Shown in pieces: positions 24,423 through 32,116 of a stretch of DNA of 64,000 nt; positions within the stretch are counted from its first letter, which is position 1; each line of letters starts with the position of its first letter. The position numbers and the translations under genes are program-made. Origin of the DNA: CALHVX01 sp039198065 (lineage in GTDB: Bacteria > Pseudomonadota > Gammaproteobacteria > Pseudomonadales > Azotimanducaceae); assembly GCA_039198065.1 (NCBI GenBank), contig JBCCTU010000001.1:930001-994000 (forward strand), in the 5' to 3' direction. The notes beneath the pieces were generated by a model. That model worked only from the letters and a program-made list of their open reading frames with translations. It ran no database searches and was not told the origin of the DNA.

Positions 24423-26996
24423 ATGAGTCAGAATCAGGATTCGGAACTGACTGTTCTACGCGCGCCCTCCGTAACCGGAGACGATCGCAGCGTACTGCCA
24501 CCGGGTGCTGCCCAGCCCAGCTCGGCTACGGACCTGGGCGCTGAACCCGTAGTCGGTGAAACGGTGCTCAAGCAACGATTCGTACTCGAGACTGCGCTCG
24601 GCAGCGGCGGTATGGGTACGGTCTATAAAGCGCGCGATCTGCGCCGCGTCGAGGCTCAGGATCGGCATCCGTTCGTCGCAATCAAGCTGCTCAACGCCGA
24701 TTTCAAGGAACACCCGGAAGCCTTTATTGCGCTCGAGCGCGAGGCGTCAAAATCGCAGGCGCTGTCGCATCCGAACATCGTTTCGATCTTCGATTTCGAC
24801 AAAGACGGCGCCACACCGTTCATTGTCATGGAACTGCTCGAAGGCCAGGAACTCACCGAGCTGCTCCGACAGTTCCCCGACGGCCTGCCTGAACACATGG
24901 CCTGGCCAATCATTCGCGGACTGATCTCCGGCTTGCGCCATGCACATGAGGCTGGGGTTGTGCACGCGGACTTCAAACCCGGCAACGTGTTTGTTCAGCC
25001 TGACCACAGCAGCAAAATTCTGGACTTCGGAATTGCCCGCGCGGTGCGTTTCAGCGACGAGGTGGGGGCCGCCGACGATACCCTGTTCGATCCTCAGCGA
25101 CTTGCAGCGCTAACGCCCGCGTATGCCAGCCGGGAGATGCTCAACGGCGACAGCGCTGAGCCCCGTGACGATCTCTACTCCCTTGGCATCGTGATCTACC
25201 TGATTCTCACGGGACATCATCCCTACGGGCGCATGTCCGCGCGTGATGCGGCAGCCGAGCAGCTGCGGCCAGATCGTCCGCGCCGCTTAAGTCTGCGGCG
25301 CTGGCGGGCACTGCAGAGCTGTCTCAAATTCAATCGCGGTGACCGTCCCGTCTCCATCGTCGCTGTTGAGCGTTCGTTTTTTGAACCGCCCGTGTGGCGA
25401 TCGAGAACGGCAGTCGCGGCGCTCATCGGCATCGTGCTGACCCTTGGTCTGACGATGCTGCGCGATGATGCGGAGCTGGAAGTTGTAAAAGAGGAGGCCC
25501 GGCAGACGGCGGTACAGGATGTGCACCTGACCCGGCTAGAGGAGCTTGCTGAGGCGGACCCACGGACCGCGGGCTGGTTTGAGCGCGCTGCCGGCGAGCT
25601 TGAGGCCCTGACGGCGTTTCCCGAATCGACCGTCGCGCTCGAAGCAGCCCGTCTAAAACTTGGCGACCGGCTCTACGCCGTTGCCTCTGCAGCCCCCTTG
25701 CCGGCGGCGTTGGAACTATTAGCGCAGGGGCGCCCGGTACTTCCCGTGGCGCCGCTTGAGGCCGTTATGACATCGCGGTTGGCGGCGGAGATTCAGACCC
25801 GGCTGGACGCGGCTCAACCTGCAGACGACTGGCTGGCGCAAGTCGACGCCTTACTGGCCACAGCGCGAGAGACCTTCCCGAATTCACCCCGGTGGGCTGA
25901 ACTCGAACTCGAAACGGTCGAGCAGTGGTTGGCGATGACAGCGCGCGCGTTGGAGCAGGACGATCGCCTTCTCACCGAGCGCTGGCTTGCGGAACTGCCG
26001 AGTCGCAGCTTCCTGCAGGAGCCCGTCGACGACCTTCGCGACGGCCTCGACGACCGCCGCCGGGCAGCGACTCAGGCTGAGCAATTACGCCGCAGTGAAG
26101 CGGCGCTCGCGGGCTATCGACGAGAGCTTGCGCGGGTACTCGAAGACGGCTGCCCGTCGCTTGATGCCAAGCTGCTGGCACAGCGCACACAAGCTCTGGC
26201 AACTCGTTTCGGCGTGGCACCCTCGACGGGGTTGCGAGCCGTCGAGCAGCGTCTCGCTGCCTGTGTCACGGCCTTAGCTGCGTCGACGCCCGACCGGGCG
26301 TTCAGCCTGCGTGAGGACGCGCTCCGAGCCTTTGGCGGCGCAGCCGCGCTGCCGGCGGTGGCGGCTGTGCGACTCGATCCTTGCGGGCCCGCATTTCTTG
26401 TCGGTCAGGGTGCCCTCGGCGGGCGTCGCGGCAGTTGTGCCGATTCGCTGCCCAATGACGCTACGTCTGCGCGGCTGGTGGTGATTCCAGGGGGTGCGAC
26501 GCCGGACTTCGCGCTCCAACAGACTGAAGTCACGGAGGCTGCGTTTGCTCGCTTCTGCAGCGCGCAGTCGGCCTGTGAGCTCGCCCCATCAGAGTTGCCC
26601 GTACGTGGAGTGCCGGTCGTACTCGCTGAGCGCTACGCGCGGTGGTTGAGTGACCAGACCGGTGCCGTCTATCGCTTACCGACGCTGCGGGAATGGCAGC
26701 TCGCGGCCGCCGAACCCATTCCGGCAGATCGCAACTGCGCGCTGCGTCGCGGCGGCATGGTCCGCGGCGCCACCCCGGTTCCGGTCGCAGCCGGGCAGTC
26801 GAGCAAGTATGGGCTGCTGCACATTGCCGGCAACGTCCGCGAGTGGGTGGTAGACGAAACAACCGGACGCCGCCTTGCTGTAGGCGCAAGCTTTGCCGAT
26901 CCCATCAGCAATTGCAGTCCGGCAACGGTCGCCGATGCCTCGGTAGATGGAGATGCGCAGACGGGCTTTCGCCTGCTGCGCGAGGTGGAGCGCTAG
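24423..26996 (+). CDS. Membrane Ser/Thr kinase with periplasmic sulfatase-modifying-factor-like domain
   Basis: 857 residues. The cytoplasmic kinase spans about 52-310: LGSGGMGTVYKARD loop, Lys in FVAIKLL (about 88), HADFKPGN catalytic loop (HRD changed to HAD, catalytic Asp kept) and LDFGIAR. One membrane helix (about 329-346) follows. A helical periplasmic region runs to about 640. A C-terminal FGE-like domain (about 682-856) has LQQTEVTEAAFARF, RLPTLREWQLAA, GNVREWVVDE and terminal GFRLLREVER. An N-terminal ELTVLRAPSV is a candidate FHA-recognised phosphothreonine site. PpkA of T6SS shares the kinase-membrane layout but not this set of neighbours. The TpsB-like gene starts 2 bases after the stop. 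Confidence 0.92.
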   Translation: MSQNQDSELTVLRAPSVTGDDRSVLPPGAAQPSSATDLGAEPVVGETVLKQRFVLETALGSGGMGTVYKARDLRRVEAQDRHPFVAIKLLNADFKEHPEAFIALEREASKSQALSHPNIVSIFDFDKDGATPFIVMELLEGQELTELLRQFPDGLPEHMAWPIIRGLISGLRHAHEAGVVHADFKPGNVFVQPDHSSKILDFGIARAVRFSDEVGAADDTLFDPQRLAALTPAYASREMLNGDSAEPRDDLYSLGIVIYLILTGHHPYGRMSARDAAAEQLRPDRPRRLSLRRWRALQSCLKFNRGDRPVSIVAVERSFFEPPVWRSRTAVAALIGIVLTLGLTMLRDDAELEVVKEEARQTAVQDVHLTRLEELAEADPRTAGWFERAAGELEALTAFPESTVALEAARLKLGDRLYAVASAAPLPAALELLAQGRPVLPVAPLEAVMTSRLAAEIQTRLDAAQPADDWLAQVDALLATARETFPNSPRWAELELETVEQWLAMTARALEQDDRLLTERWLAELPSRSFLQEPVDDLRDGLDDRRRAATQAEQLRRSEAALAGYRRELARVLEDGCPSLDAKLLAQRTQALATRFGVAPSTGLRAVEQRLAACVTALAASTPDRAFSLREDALRAFGGAAALPAVAAVRLDPCGPAFLVGQGALGGRRGSCADSLPNDATSARLVVIPGGATPDFALQQTEVTEAAFARFCSAQSACELAPSELPVRGVPVVLAERYARWLSDQTGAVYRLPTLREWQLAAAEPIPADRNCALRRGGMVRGATPVPVAAGQSSKYGLLHIAGNVREWVVDETTGRRLAVGASFADPISNCSPATVADASVDGDAQTGFRLLREVER

Positions 26997-26998
26997 CC

Positions 26999-29086
26999 AT
27001 GCTGTTGAAACTGTCACCGGACACGGTGCGACTGCGGCGAAAGGCGAACGCGTTGGCCGCCGGCGAATGCAGCCGCGAGGAGTATCGGCTGCTGCGTCGG
27101 GAAGTCATCGACGCCTGTGCTAGGCCCGTCCGTCGGGACGACACCCAGCGTCGTGGGGTGGTCGACGCGCAAGACGACACCCAACGGTCGGTTGCGCCGA
27201 GCTTGCAGGATCGGGAACCCGGGCCGGTGTTGCTCAGCGTTGCCGGTCGCCGTCGACGCGGCCCGCTCGAAGTCAGCGTGCTGGCCGTGTGTCTGCTGGG
27301 ACTTGCCGCGTTGATCGTTACCCTGTGGCCGCAGCTGCTGTTGGCCGCAGACGCGTCGCAAAGCACGCCGGCGGTCGATCTGCCTGCAAGGTTTGAGCAG
27401 CAGATTCCTGCGGTTCGCGACCGCGCCGCGGATCCGGCAAACAGCCGGCGACTCACAATCTCGCAGCTGTCGCTGACGACGGATGACGATCTTCCGAGGC
27501 GGATTCGTGACATTGCGGTGCAAACCCTCGATGCCGGTCTGGCCAATGCGCGGGCAAGCCAGGCACCCGACGAAACGGGCTTCACCGCGCAGGAACTCAA
27601 ACAGCTCGGGCAGCTGCTCAGTGCCTTTGGCGTTCATGAACCGAACGGCGAGATCTCACGATCTGAAGCCGATGTCCTCAACGACACGATCCAGCGCCTT
27701 AAAGCAGAGCGGGGCGTGTCGGTGCAGCAGCTGGAGCTGATCGCACAGGATGTTCAGACCGCGGTACGCAGCGCGGGTCTGCCTCTTGCCGTGGCCTACG
27801 TACCGGCCCAGACCGTCGAGGATGGTGACGTGTCGATCGGTTTGTTACCTGGTCGCCTCGGTGCGGTGGCGGTCAGCGGTGCCCGACAATCGAAAACGGA
27901 ACAACTCGTCGCACTGCAGCTGAAAGACCTTCGCGGTTCCATCGTTACAGAAGGTGCATTCGAAACGCGCCTCGGACGACTCAGTCAGGTGCCCGGCTTG
28001 GAGACCCAGGTTCGGGTTCAGCCAGGACGCGTTCCGGGGTCTGCGGATCTGAACGTCGAGCTGCTTGCCGACGATCTTCTGAGCTTTGGCGTGCGGGCTG
28101 ACAACGAAGGGTTTGAAGGAGTTGGCAGCGAGCGACTCAACACCTGGCTCGGGGTGCGTAACGCGCTCGGACTCGGTGAGCAGCTGCTCGTCGGTGCCGG
28201 TTTTCAGTTTGGTGATGGCGATCGCGATCAGCTGTGGATCGATTACCAGCAACCTTGGGCTCGGGCCGGGGTTCGCCTTGGTTTGGCGGCGTCTCGTTCG
28301 GAGTTCTCCGTTGATGATCCGTTTGCGGACCTGGGAGCGGCTGTCGGCGGACTGGCTGGCACGGTAGACGGCACCAGCAAACGCTACGAGCTGTCTGCCG
28401 AACGGTTGCTCCATGAAACTCGGCCGCGGCGCACGGCGGTGTCGCTGGCGATCGGGCGGCACGACTTTTCCTACAGCGGGTTCGACGACCAGAACCTTAC
28501 CTTTGTCGATGTTCGCCTCGATCGGCGGCGCCGCTTTGATCGGCTGCGACTGGCCTTCGACGCCCGCCTGGGCTTCGAGTACGGCCGCTTGGACGAGGCG
28601 CTACGGCTAGGACAAAAACAGGACAGTTACCGATTGCACACACGCGGTCGGCTCTGGCATGCACCCGCTGCGAACGGTCGGCTCCTTAAGGCGGATGACA
28701 AGCTGTTGCTGCGCTGGCGCGGTCAATGGTCCAGTGACGACCTTGCACCCAGTCGTACCCTGGTTATCGGTGAAGCGGGCTTCGGTCGCGGTTTCGACCC
28801 CTTTCAGCTGCTCGCAGATCGGGGCTTCTCCGCCGCCGCCGAGTGGCGACGGCCGCAGCGCCTCGGTGAGGGTTACCTGTTCGTTGATTCCGCCTACGGT
28901 AACGGTGCCAACAATCGAGATTCGGGCTTCGCCTGGCTGTTGAGTGCTGGGGTTGGCTGGGACGTGCGCTGGACCGACGCGTTCAGCAGCCGCCTGTCGC
29001 TCGGCGTGCCGTTGGCATCCAATGGTTCGCCGGACCCCGACGACGATGGCGTGCGGCTCTACTGGAGACTCGACTATGCGCCCTGA
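26999..29086 (+). CDS. TpsB/ShlB-FhaC-type outer-membrane transporter with N-terminal cytoplasmic-like extension
   Basis: 695 residues from ATG 26999, two bases after the kinase stop. The first about 90 residues are hydrophilic and basic, with a helix (VRLRRKANALAAGECSREEY) and two DDTQR repeats. Residues about 92-115 (RRRRGPLEVSVLAVCLLGLAAL) form the only hydrophobic segment: either a very long signal peptide or a real inner-membrane anchor. A helical region and a POTRA-like domain (about 261-360) follow. A beta-barrel (about 365-695) contains the Omp85-superfamily L6-like GRGFDPFQL (about 596) and ends in an aromatic-rich YWRLDYAP. TpsB proteins export a TpsA partner; none is adjacent. Confidence 0.82.
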   Translation: MLLKLSPDTVRLRRKANALAAGECSREEYRLLRREVIDACARPVRRDDTQRRGVVDAQDDTQRSVAPSLQDREPGPVLLSVAGRRRRGPLEVSVLAVCLLGLAALIVTLWPQLLLAADASQSTPAVDLPARFEQQIPAVRDRAADPANSRRLTISQLSLTTDDDLPRRIRDIAVQTLDAGLANARASQAPDETGFTAQELKQLGQLLSAFGVHEPNGEISRSEADVLNDTIQRLKAERGVSVQQLELIAQDVQTAVRSAGLPLAVAYVPAQTVEDGDVSIGLLPGRLGAVAVSGARQSKTEQLVALQLKDLRGSIVTEGAFETRLGRLSQVPGLETQVRVQPGRVPGSADLNVELLADDLLSFGVRADNEGFEGVGSERLNTWLGVRNALGLGEQLLVGAGFQFGDGDRDQLWIDYQQPWARAGVRLGLAASRSEFSVDDPFADLGAAVGGLAGTVDGTSKRYELSAERLLHETRPRRTAVSLAIGRHDFSYSGFDDQNLTFVDVRLDRRRRFDRLRLAFDARLGFEYGRLDEALRLGQKQDSYRLHTRGRLWHAPAANGRLLKADDKLLLRWRGQWSSDDLAPSRTLVIGEAGFGRGFDPFQLLADRGFSAAAEWRRPQRLGEGYLFVDSAYGNGANNRDSGFAWLLSAGVGWDVRWTDAFSSRLSLGVPLASNGSPDPDDDGVRLYWRLDYAP

Positions 29087-29351
29087 TGCACAGACTGGGC
29101 GACGTGTGTTGCTGGCGATGCTGCTGTTCCTCGCTGCCGCGACTGCACGGGCGTTGGAGGCACCGACGGAAGTGCTGGTTGTCGTCGACTTACCGGAGCG
29201 GGTGGAAACCGGTGTGGCCGGTCAGGAGCCCGTCGGTGGTGATCCTTCGGCTTCCGGCATCGATCTCGATGCGTCGGTGTTCTCCGACGTTGAAGCGTTC
29301 ACGATACCGACCATTCCCCTCGCACTACCGGAAGATCAGCGGGAGGAGTAA
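29076..29351 (+). CDS. Small exported acidic protein of the FHA-kinase-TpsB row
   Basis: 91 residues from ATG 29076, overlapping the end of the transporter gene by 11 bases. A signal peptide (RRVLLAMLLFLAAATARAL) is cut near residue 25. The mature part is about 65 residues, acidic, without cysteine, and has Pro/Ile-rich runs (FTIPTIPLALPED). Being last in the coupled row it may be a periplasmic partner, plug or exported substrate of the transporter. No family was recognised. Confidence 0.65.
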   Translation: MRPDAQTGRRVLLAMLLFLAAATARALEAPTEVLVVVDLPERVETGVAGQEPVGGDPSASGIDLDASVFSDVEAFTIPTIPLALPEDQREE

Positions 29352-29423
29352 CGGGACACCGGCTCGGGCTATCCTGTCCACTCGGTGTCGCTTTGGGCCC
29401 GACGGTTGTCGACGGGAGTCTTG

Positions 29424-30185
29424 ATGTCCATGGCCAGCGCTGAGCCCGAAGCTCATCCCGTCGAGCCGAGGCTCTGTATTCTTAAGGCGGACTCCGTTCG
29501 CGAGGCGTTGCAGGGTGAGCACGGGGACTATCCGCTGATGTTCCGGCGACTGTTGGTGGCAGCGGGCTGGTCTGCGCGGGCAATCGACGAGCGCGACGTG
29601 ATCGCCGACGGTCCTCCTCCAGCGCTTGAACATCAGGCGTATCTCATCACCGGCAGCCGGTTTAGTGTCTACGACGACGAGCCCTGGATCGCACCGCTGG
29701 CGTTGTTCGTCGGCCAGGCGCTGGCCGCCCGGCGAAAGGTCGTCGGGATTTGTTTCGGGCACCAGCTGCTGGCGCATTTTTTCGGGGGTCGGGTTAGCAA
29801 AGCAACCGAGGGTTGGCAGGTCGGCGTTACCCAGGTGGCGGTCCAGGCGCAGCGCGGTTGGATGCAGCCCCCAGCGCCGACGTTCGCCGTGCTCGCGAGT
29901 CACCAGGACCAGGTGACCGCTTTGCCGAGCGACGCCCGCGTTCTGGGTAGTACCGAGCAGTGTCCCGTTGCAGCCTTTGAGCTGGGCGCTTGCGCGCTCG
30001 CAATTCAGGGACATCCAGAGTTCGAAAAACCCTATTCGCAGGCGCTGCTCGATTTACGTCAGACAATTCTTGGTGATGCCGTCTACACGGCGGGTCAGGA
30101 ATCCTTGCTGCAACCGACCAACGGAGCGCTACTCGGCCAATGGATTGTTCAGTTCCTACGCCAGCCGCCTACGGAGTTAGCATGA
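29424..30185 (+). CDS. Class I glutamine amidotransferase-like protein
   Basis: 253 residues from ATG 29424, with GGGAG at 29414-29418. A GATase-1 fold: ITGSRFSVYDD, the nucleophile in GICFGHQLLAH (Cys about 112), and the His-Glu pair in QGHPEF (about 195). It is similar to the freestanding GuaA-like amidotransferases of unknown acceptor. A stand-alone glutaminase/amidotransferase, or gamma-glutamyl hydrolase on polyamine-type substrates, is possible. The stop overlaps the next gene by 4 bases. Confidence 0.85.
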   Translation: MSMASAEPEAHPVEPRLCILKADSVREALQGEHGDYPLMFRRLLVAAGWSARAIDERDVIADGPPPALEHQAYLITGSRFSVYDDEPWIAPLALFVGQALAARRKVVGICFGHQLLAHFFGGRVSKATEGWQVGVTQVAVQAQRGWMQPPAPTFAVLASHQDQVTALPSDARVLGSTEQCPVAAFELGACALAIQGHPEFEKPYSQALLDLRQTILGDAVYTAGQESLLQPTNGALLGQWIVQFLRQPPTELA

Positions 30186-31624
30186 AGAAACCGCGTTACT
30201 TTCGTGGCTATCGGTCGCGGGCGGAGCGCATCGTCAACGATCCCGGCAAACTGCGCGATCTGGTGCAGCGCGTCAGCGGCAAGCTCGGGACAGCGCTCGA
30301 ATCCTCGGATCGGCTGCGGGGTGTCGCCGACGAGCTGAAGCTGATGGTCGATCTGTTGCGCGCCTGGGTCAGCGGTGAGTACCGGGGTATCAGCCAGCGC
30401 GGCGTTCTCGGCATTGTGGCCTCGCTGCTGTATTTTCTGGTGCCGCTCGACGGTATCCCAGACTCTCTTCTCGGCCTTGGCTTCATCGACGATGTTGCTG
30501 TCATTACCTTTGTCTTCCAGCAACTGAAGTCTGAGCTGGATGCGTTTCGTCACTGGCGCTCGGAACGATCGCGGGTTGCCGCTGCGGTCATTGATGGGGA
30601 TACCGATACGGCAGCGCCGCTGGAAGACCGGTCGGCGTTGCCGGCACCGGAATCGCCGGGTCAACGCAACCGCAGTCCTTGGGCGGTGGGTCTGGTCGCG
30701 TTGTTGGTAACACTGGTGCTCAGTGGCTGCAGCCTGAAACTGGCATACAACAACGCGGACCGCCTGATTCGCTGGGGTTTGAGCGACTTCATTGATCTGA
30801 CCGACGAGCAGCGCCGTTTCCTAGACGACGAGCTTGACCGCATTCTTTATTGGCATCGGACGACCCAGCTACCGATCTACGCCAGCTATCTGGATCAGCT
30901 GAATGCACGCATCGACGCGGCCGCCGGTAAGTCGCCGGAGGTGTTGCTGGCGGAGATTGAACGCTTTGGTGTCGACGCGGAGCAGTGGGGCAAAGCCGTC
31001 GAGGGTCAGGCCCGACGGTTGGTGCTGCAGATGCTGCTGTCCATGACCGCAGAGCAGATCGCCCGACTTCCGGAGACGATTGCAAAGGCCAACGAAGAGT
31101 TTGCCGAAGACGAAGCGGGTAAATCGATGGCAGAGAGTCAGGCCCAGTGGGCGAAGGATTACGCCGACTTCTTCAAGCGCTTCACCGGTCGGCTCAACGA
31201 CGCCCAGCGCGCGACGCTGACAACCTACAGTCAGCGCTACGAGCCACACTACGATCTCTGGGTCGACTATCGATCACGCTGGCAAACCGAACTGCTCGGG
31301 GTGCTTAAGGCAATGCAGAGCGGAACCGCGACGGTCGAAGAAACTGAGGCTCGAATCCTGGCGATGGATGAGCATCGCGAGAGTTACTACGGCGAGTTTG
31401 GTCCCGCCTGGGAAAAGAATGAGGCCCTGGCCCAGGAAGCTGCGGCCGCGGTGCTGGTGTCGCTCACGGCGCGGCAGCGCCAGCGACTGAACGACCGGGT
31501 TCGGGACATCACCGATGATCTACGCGAGCTGGTTGCCGAAGCCGATGCGACGGCACCGGCAGCGCTGGCAGCCGGAGACTGTCTGGTCGCAGTGACGACC
31601 TGTCCGGGCCCGCGCGGTGACTAA
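30182..31624 (+). CDS. DUF1232 (YkvA-like) fused to a DUF6279-type lipoprotein
   Basis: 480 residues from ATG 30182. The N-terminal part (about 1-140) is YkvA-like, with LLYFLVPLDGIPDSLLGLGFIDDVAVI, the DUF1232 signature. An acidic Pro-rich linker follows. At about 166-183 lies a second hydrophobic segment with a lipobox (LVLSGCS). The remainder (about 183-470) matches the DUF6279-type lipoprotein pattern: KLAYNNADRLIRWGLSDF, DEQRRFLDDELDRIL and YWHRTTQLPIYASYL. A lipobox after 180 residues would not be read as a normal signal. Either the proteins are tethered across the inner membrane or an internal GTG near 30687 makes the lipoprotein separately. Confidence 0.8.
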   Translation: MKKPRYFRGYRSRAERIVNDPGKLRDLVQRVSGKLGTALESSDRLRGVADELKLMVDLLRAWVSGEYRGISQRGVLGIVASLLYFLVPLDGIPDSLLGLGFIDDVAVITFVFQQLKSELDAFRHWRSERSRVAAAVIDGDTDTAAPLEDRSALPAPESPGQRNRSPWAVGLVALLVTLVLSGCSLKLAYNNADRLIRWGLSDFIDLTDEQRRFLDDELDRILYWHRTTQLPIYASYLDQLNARIDAAAGKSPEVLLAEIERFGVDAEQWGKAVEGQARRLVLQMLLSMTAEQIARLPETIAKANEEFAEDEAGKSMAESQAQWAKDYADFFKRFTGRLNDAQRATLTTYSQRYEPHYDLWVDYRSRWQTELLGVLKAMQSGTATVEETEARILAMDEHRESYYGEFGPAWEKNEALAQEAAAAVLVSLTARQRQRLNDRVRDITDDLRELVAEADATAPAALAAGDCLVAVTTCPGPRGD

Positions 31625-31806
31625 AGCGCGAGGGCCAGCAGCACGCCTGCACCGATGATCAGGGCGAGGGCCAGACCGTTGAAGCGCGGTGCGCGCCAGC
31701 GGGGGGTGCGGAGCGATACGACGCGCGGCGTCGTACCCGCGGGATTGGTTGCCGGTTTTGCGCGGAAGGCAGGGGCCGGTTCAGAAAAGAAGCCGACGGT
31801 ACTCAT
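31621..31806 (-). CDS. Small membrane protein, unknown
   Basis: 61 residues from ATG 31806, with AAGGAG 7 bases upstream on the minus strand. The frame is open to 31893, but a promoter reading is better upstream of this start. One C-terminal hydrophobic helix (LALALIIGAGVLLALAL) and a basic Pro-rich N-terminus are seen. Stop codons with the + strand gene overlap (31621-31624), so both end in the same four bases. No family assignment. Confidence 0.6.
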   Translation of the reverse strand: MSTVGFFSEPAPAFRAKPATNPAGTTPRVVSLRTPRWRAPRFNGLALALIIGAGVLLALAL

Positions 31807-31857
31807 GAGGGTCTCCTTCAGTGGGTTCGCAGCCTGCGGCTGAGTCCCCGGTCGTTG

Positions 31858-31886
31858 TTTATGGATGCTCCTCATCAGGGTTACAA
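31858..31886 (-). promoter_or_regulatory. Candidate sigma-70 promoter for the 61-residue membrane protein
   Basis: Minus strand: TTGTAA (complement at 31881-31886), 17-base spacer, CATAAA (complement at 31858-31863). Predicted start near 31851 gives a leader of about 45 bases. Confidence 0.45.
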
Positions 31887-32007
31887 ACTCCATGCCAGGC
31901 CAAGGTGCTTGAAAAAATTATGTTTTTCAGTAGGTTGCGGGTAGTCGGGGGGTAGGGCGACGGATTGGTCGGAAGCAAATCGGTTCGCAGTCCAAAGAGT
32001 TGGCGCG

Positions 32008-32059
32008 ATTGACTGGTTGAGCTGGTCAATTTGACGAATAGGTGGGTTCCGGCTGTATT
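32008..32059 (+). promoter_or_regulatory. Sigma-70-like promoter with adjacent inverted repeat for the acyl-CoA synthetase gene
   Basis: TTGACG at 32031-32036 and TGTATT at 32054-32059, spacer 17. Abutting the -35 upstream is the inverted repeat ATTGAC (32008-32013) and GTCAAT (32025-32030). That placement suits an operator or activator site, as often found for fatty-acid genes under TetR-type control. The regulator is not identified. Confidence 0.5.
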
Positions 32060-32116
32060 CGGCTAGCGCGCGACGCTAGGTCGAGACGGCTACAGCGACA
32101 GCAGAGGGGGGGCACC

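Larger units (their letters stand above)
31807..32116. other. Divergent intergenic region with promoters and inverted repeats
   Basis: This 310-base region separates the minus-strand small membrane gene from an acyl-CoA synthetase. It contains the minus-strand promoter at 31858-31886 and the + strand promoter at 32031-32059. Two inverted repeats lie between or beside them: TGAAAAA/TTTTTCA (31910-31929) and ATTGAC/GTCAAT (32008-32030). No coding region is seen. Confidence 0.6.

Noticed and set aside
23307..26996. FHA-PP2C-kinase triad as part of a type VI secretion locus
   Set aside because: No Tss, Hcp, VgrG or ClpV-like gene is present on either side; the row continues with a TpsB-like transporter and then an unrelated amidotransferase.
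26693..26998. Extended N-terminus of the TpsB-like gene overlapping the kinase
   Set aside because: The added 102 residues are out of frame over the well-conserved FGE-like domain and are Arg/Ser-rich; ATG 26999 directly after the kinase stop is much better.
31910..31929. Intrinsic terminator (TGAAAAA/TTTTTCA)
   Set aside because: A pure A/T stem far from any gene end, between two divergent genes; more likely an operator or a chance palindrome.
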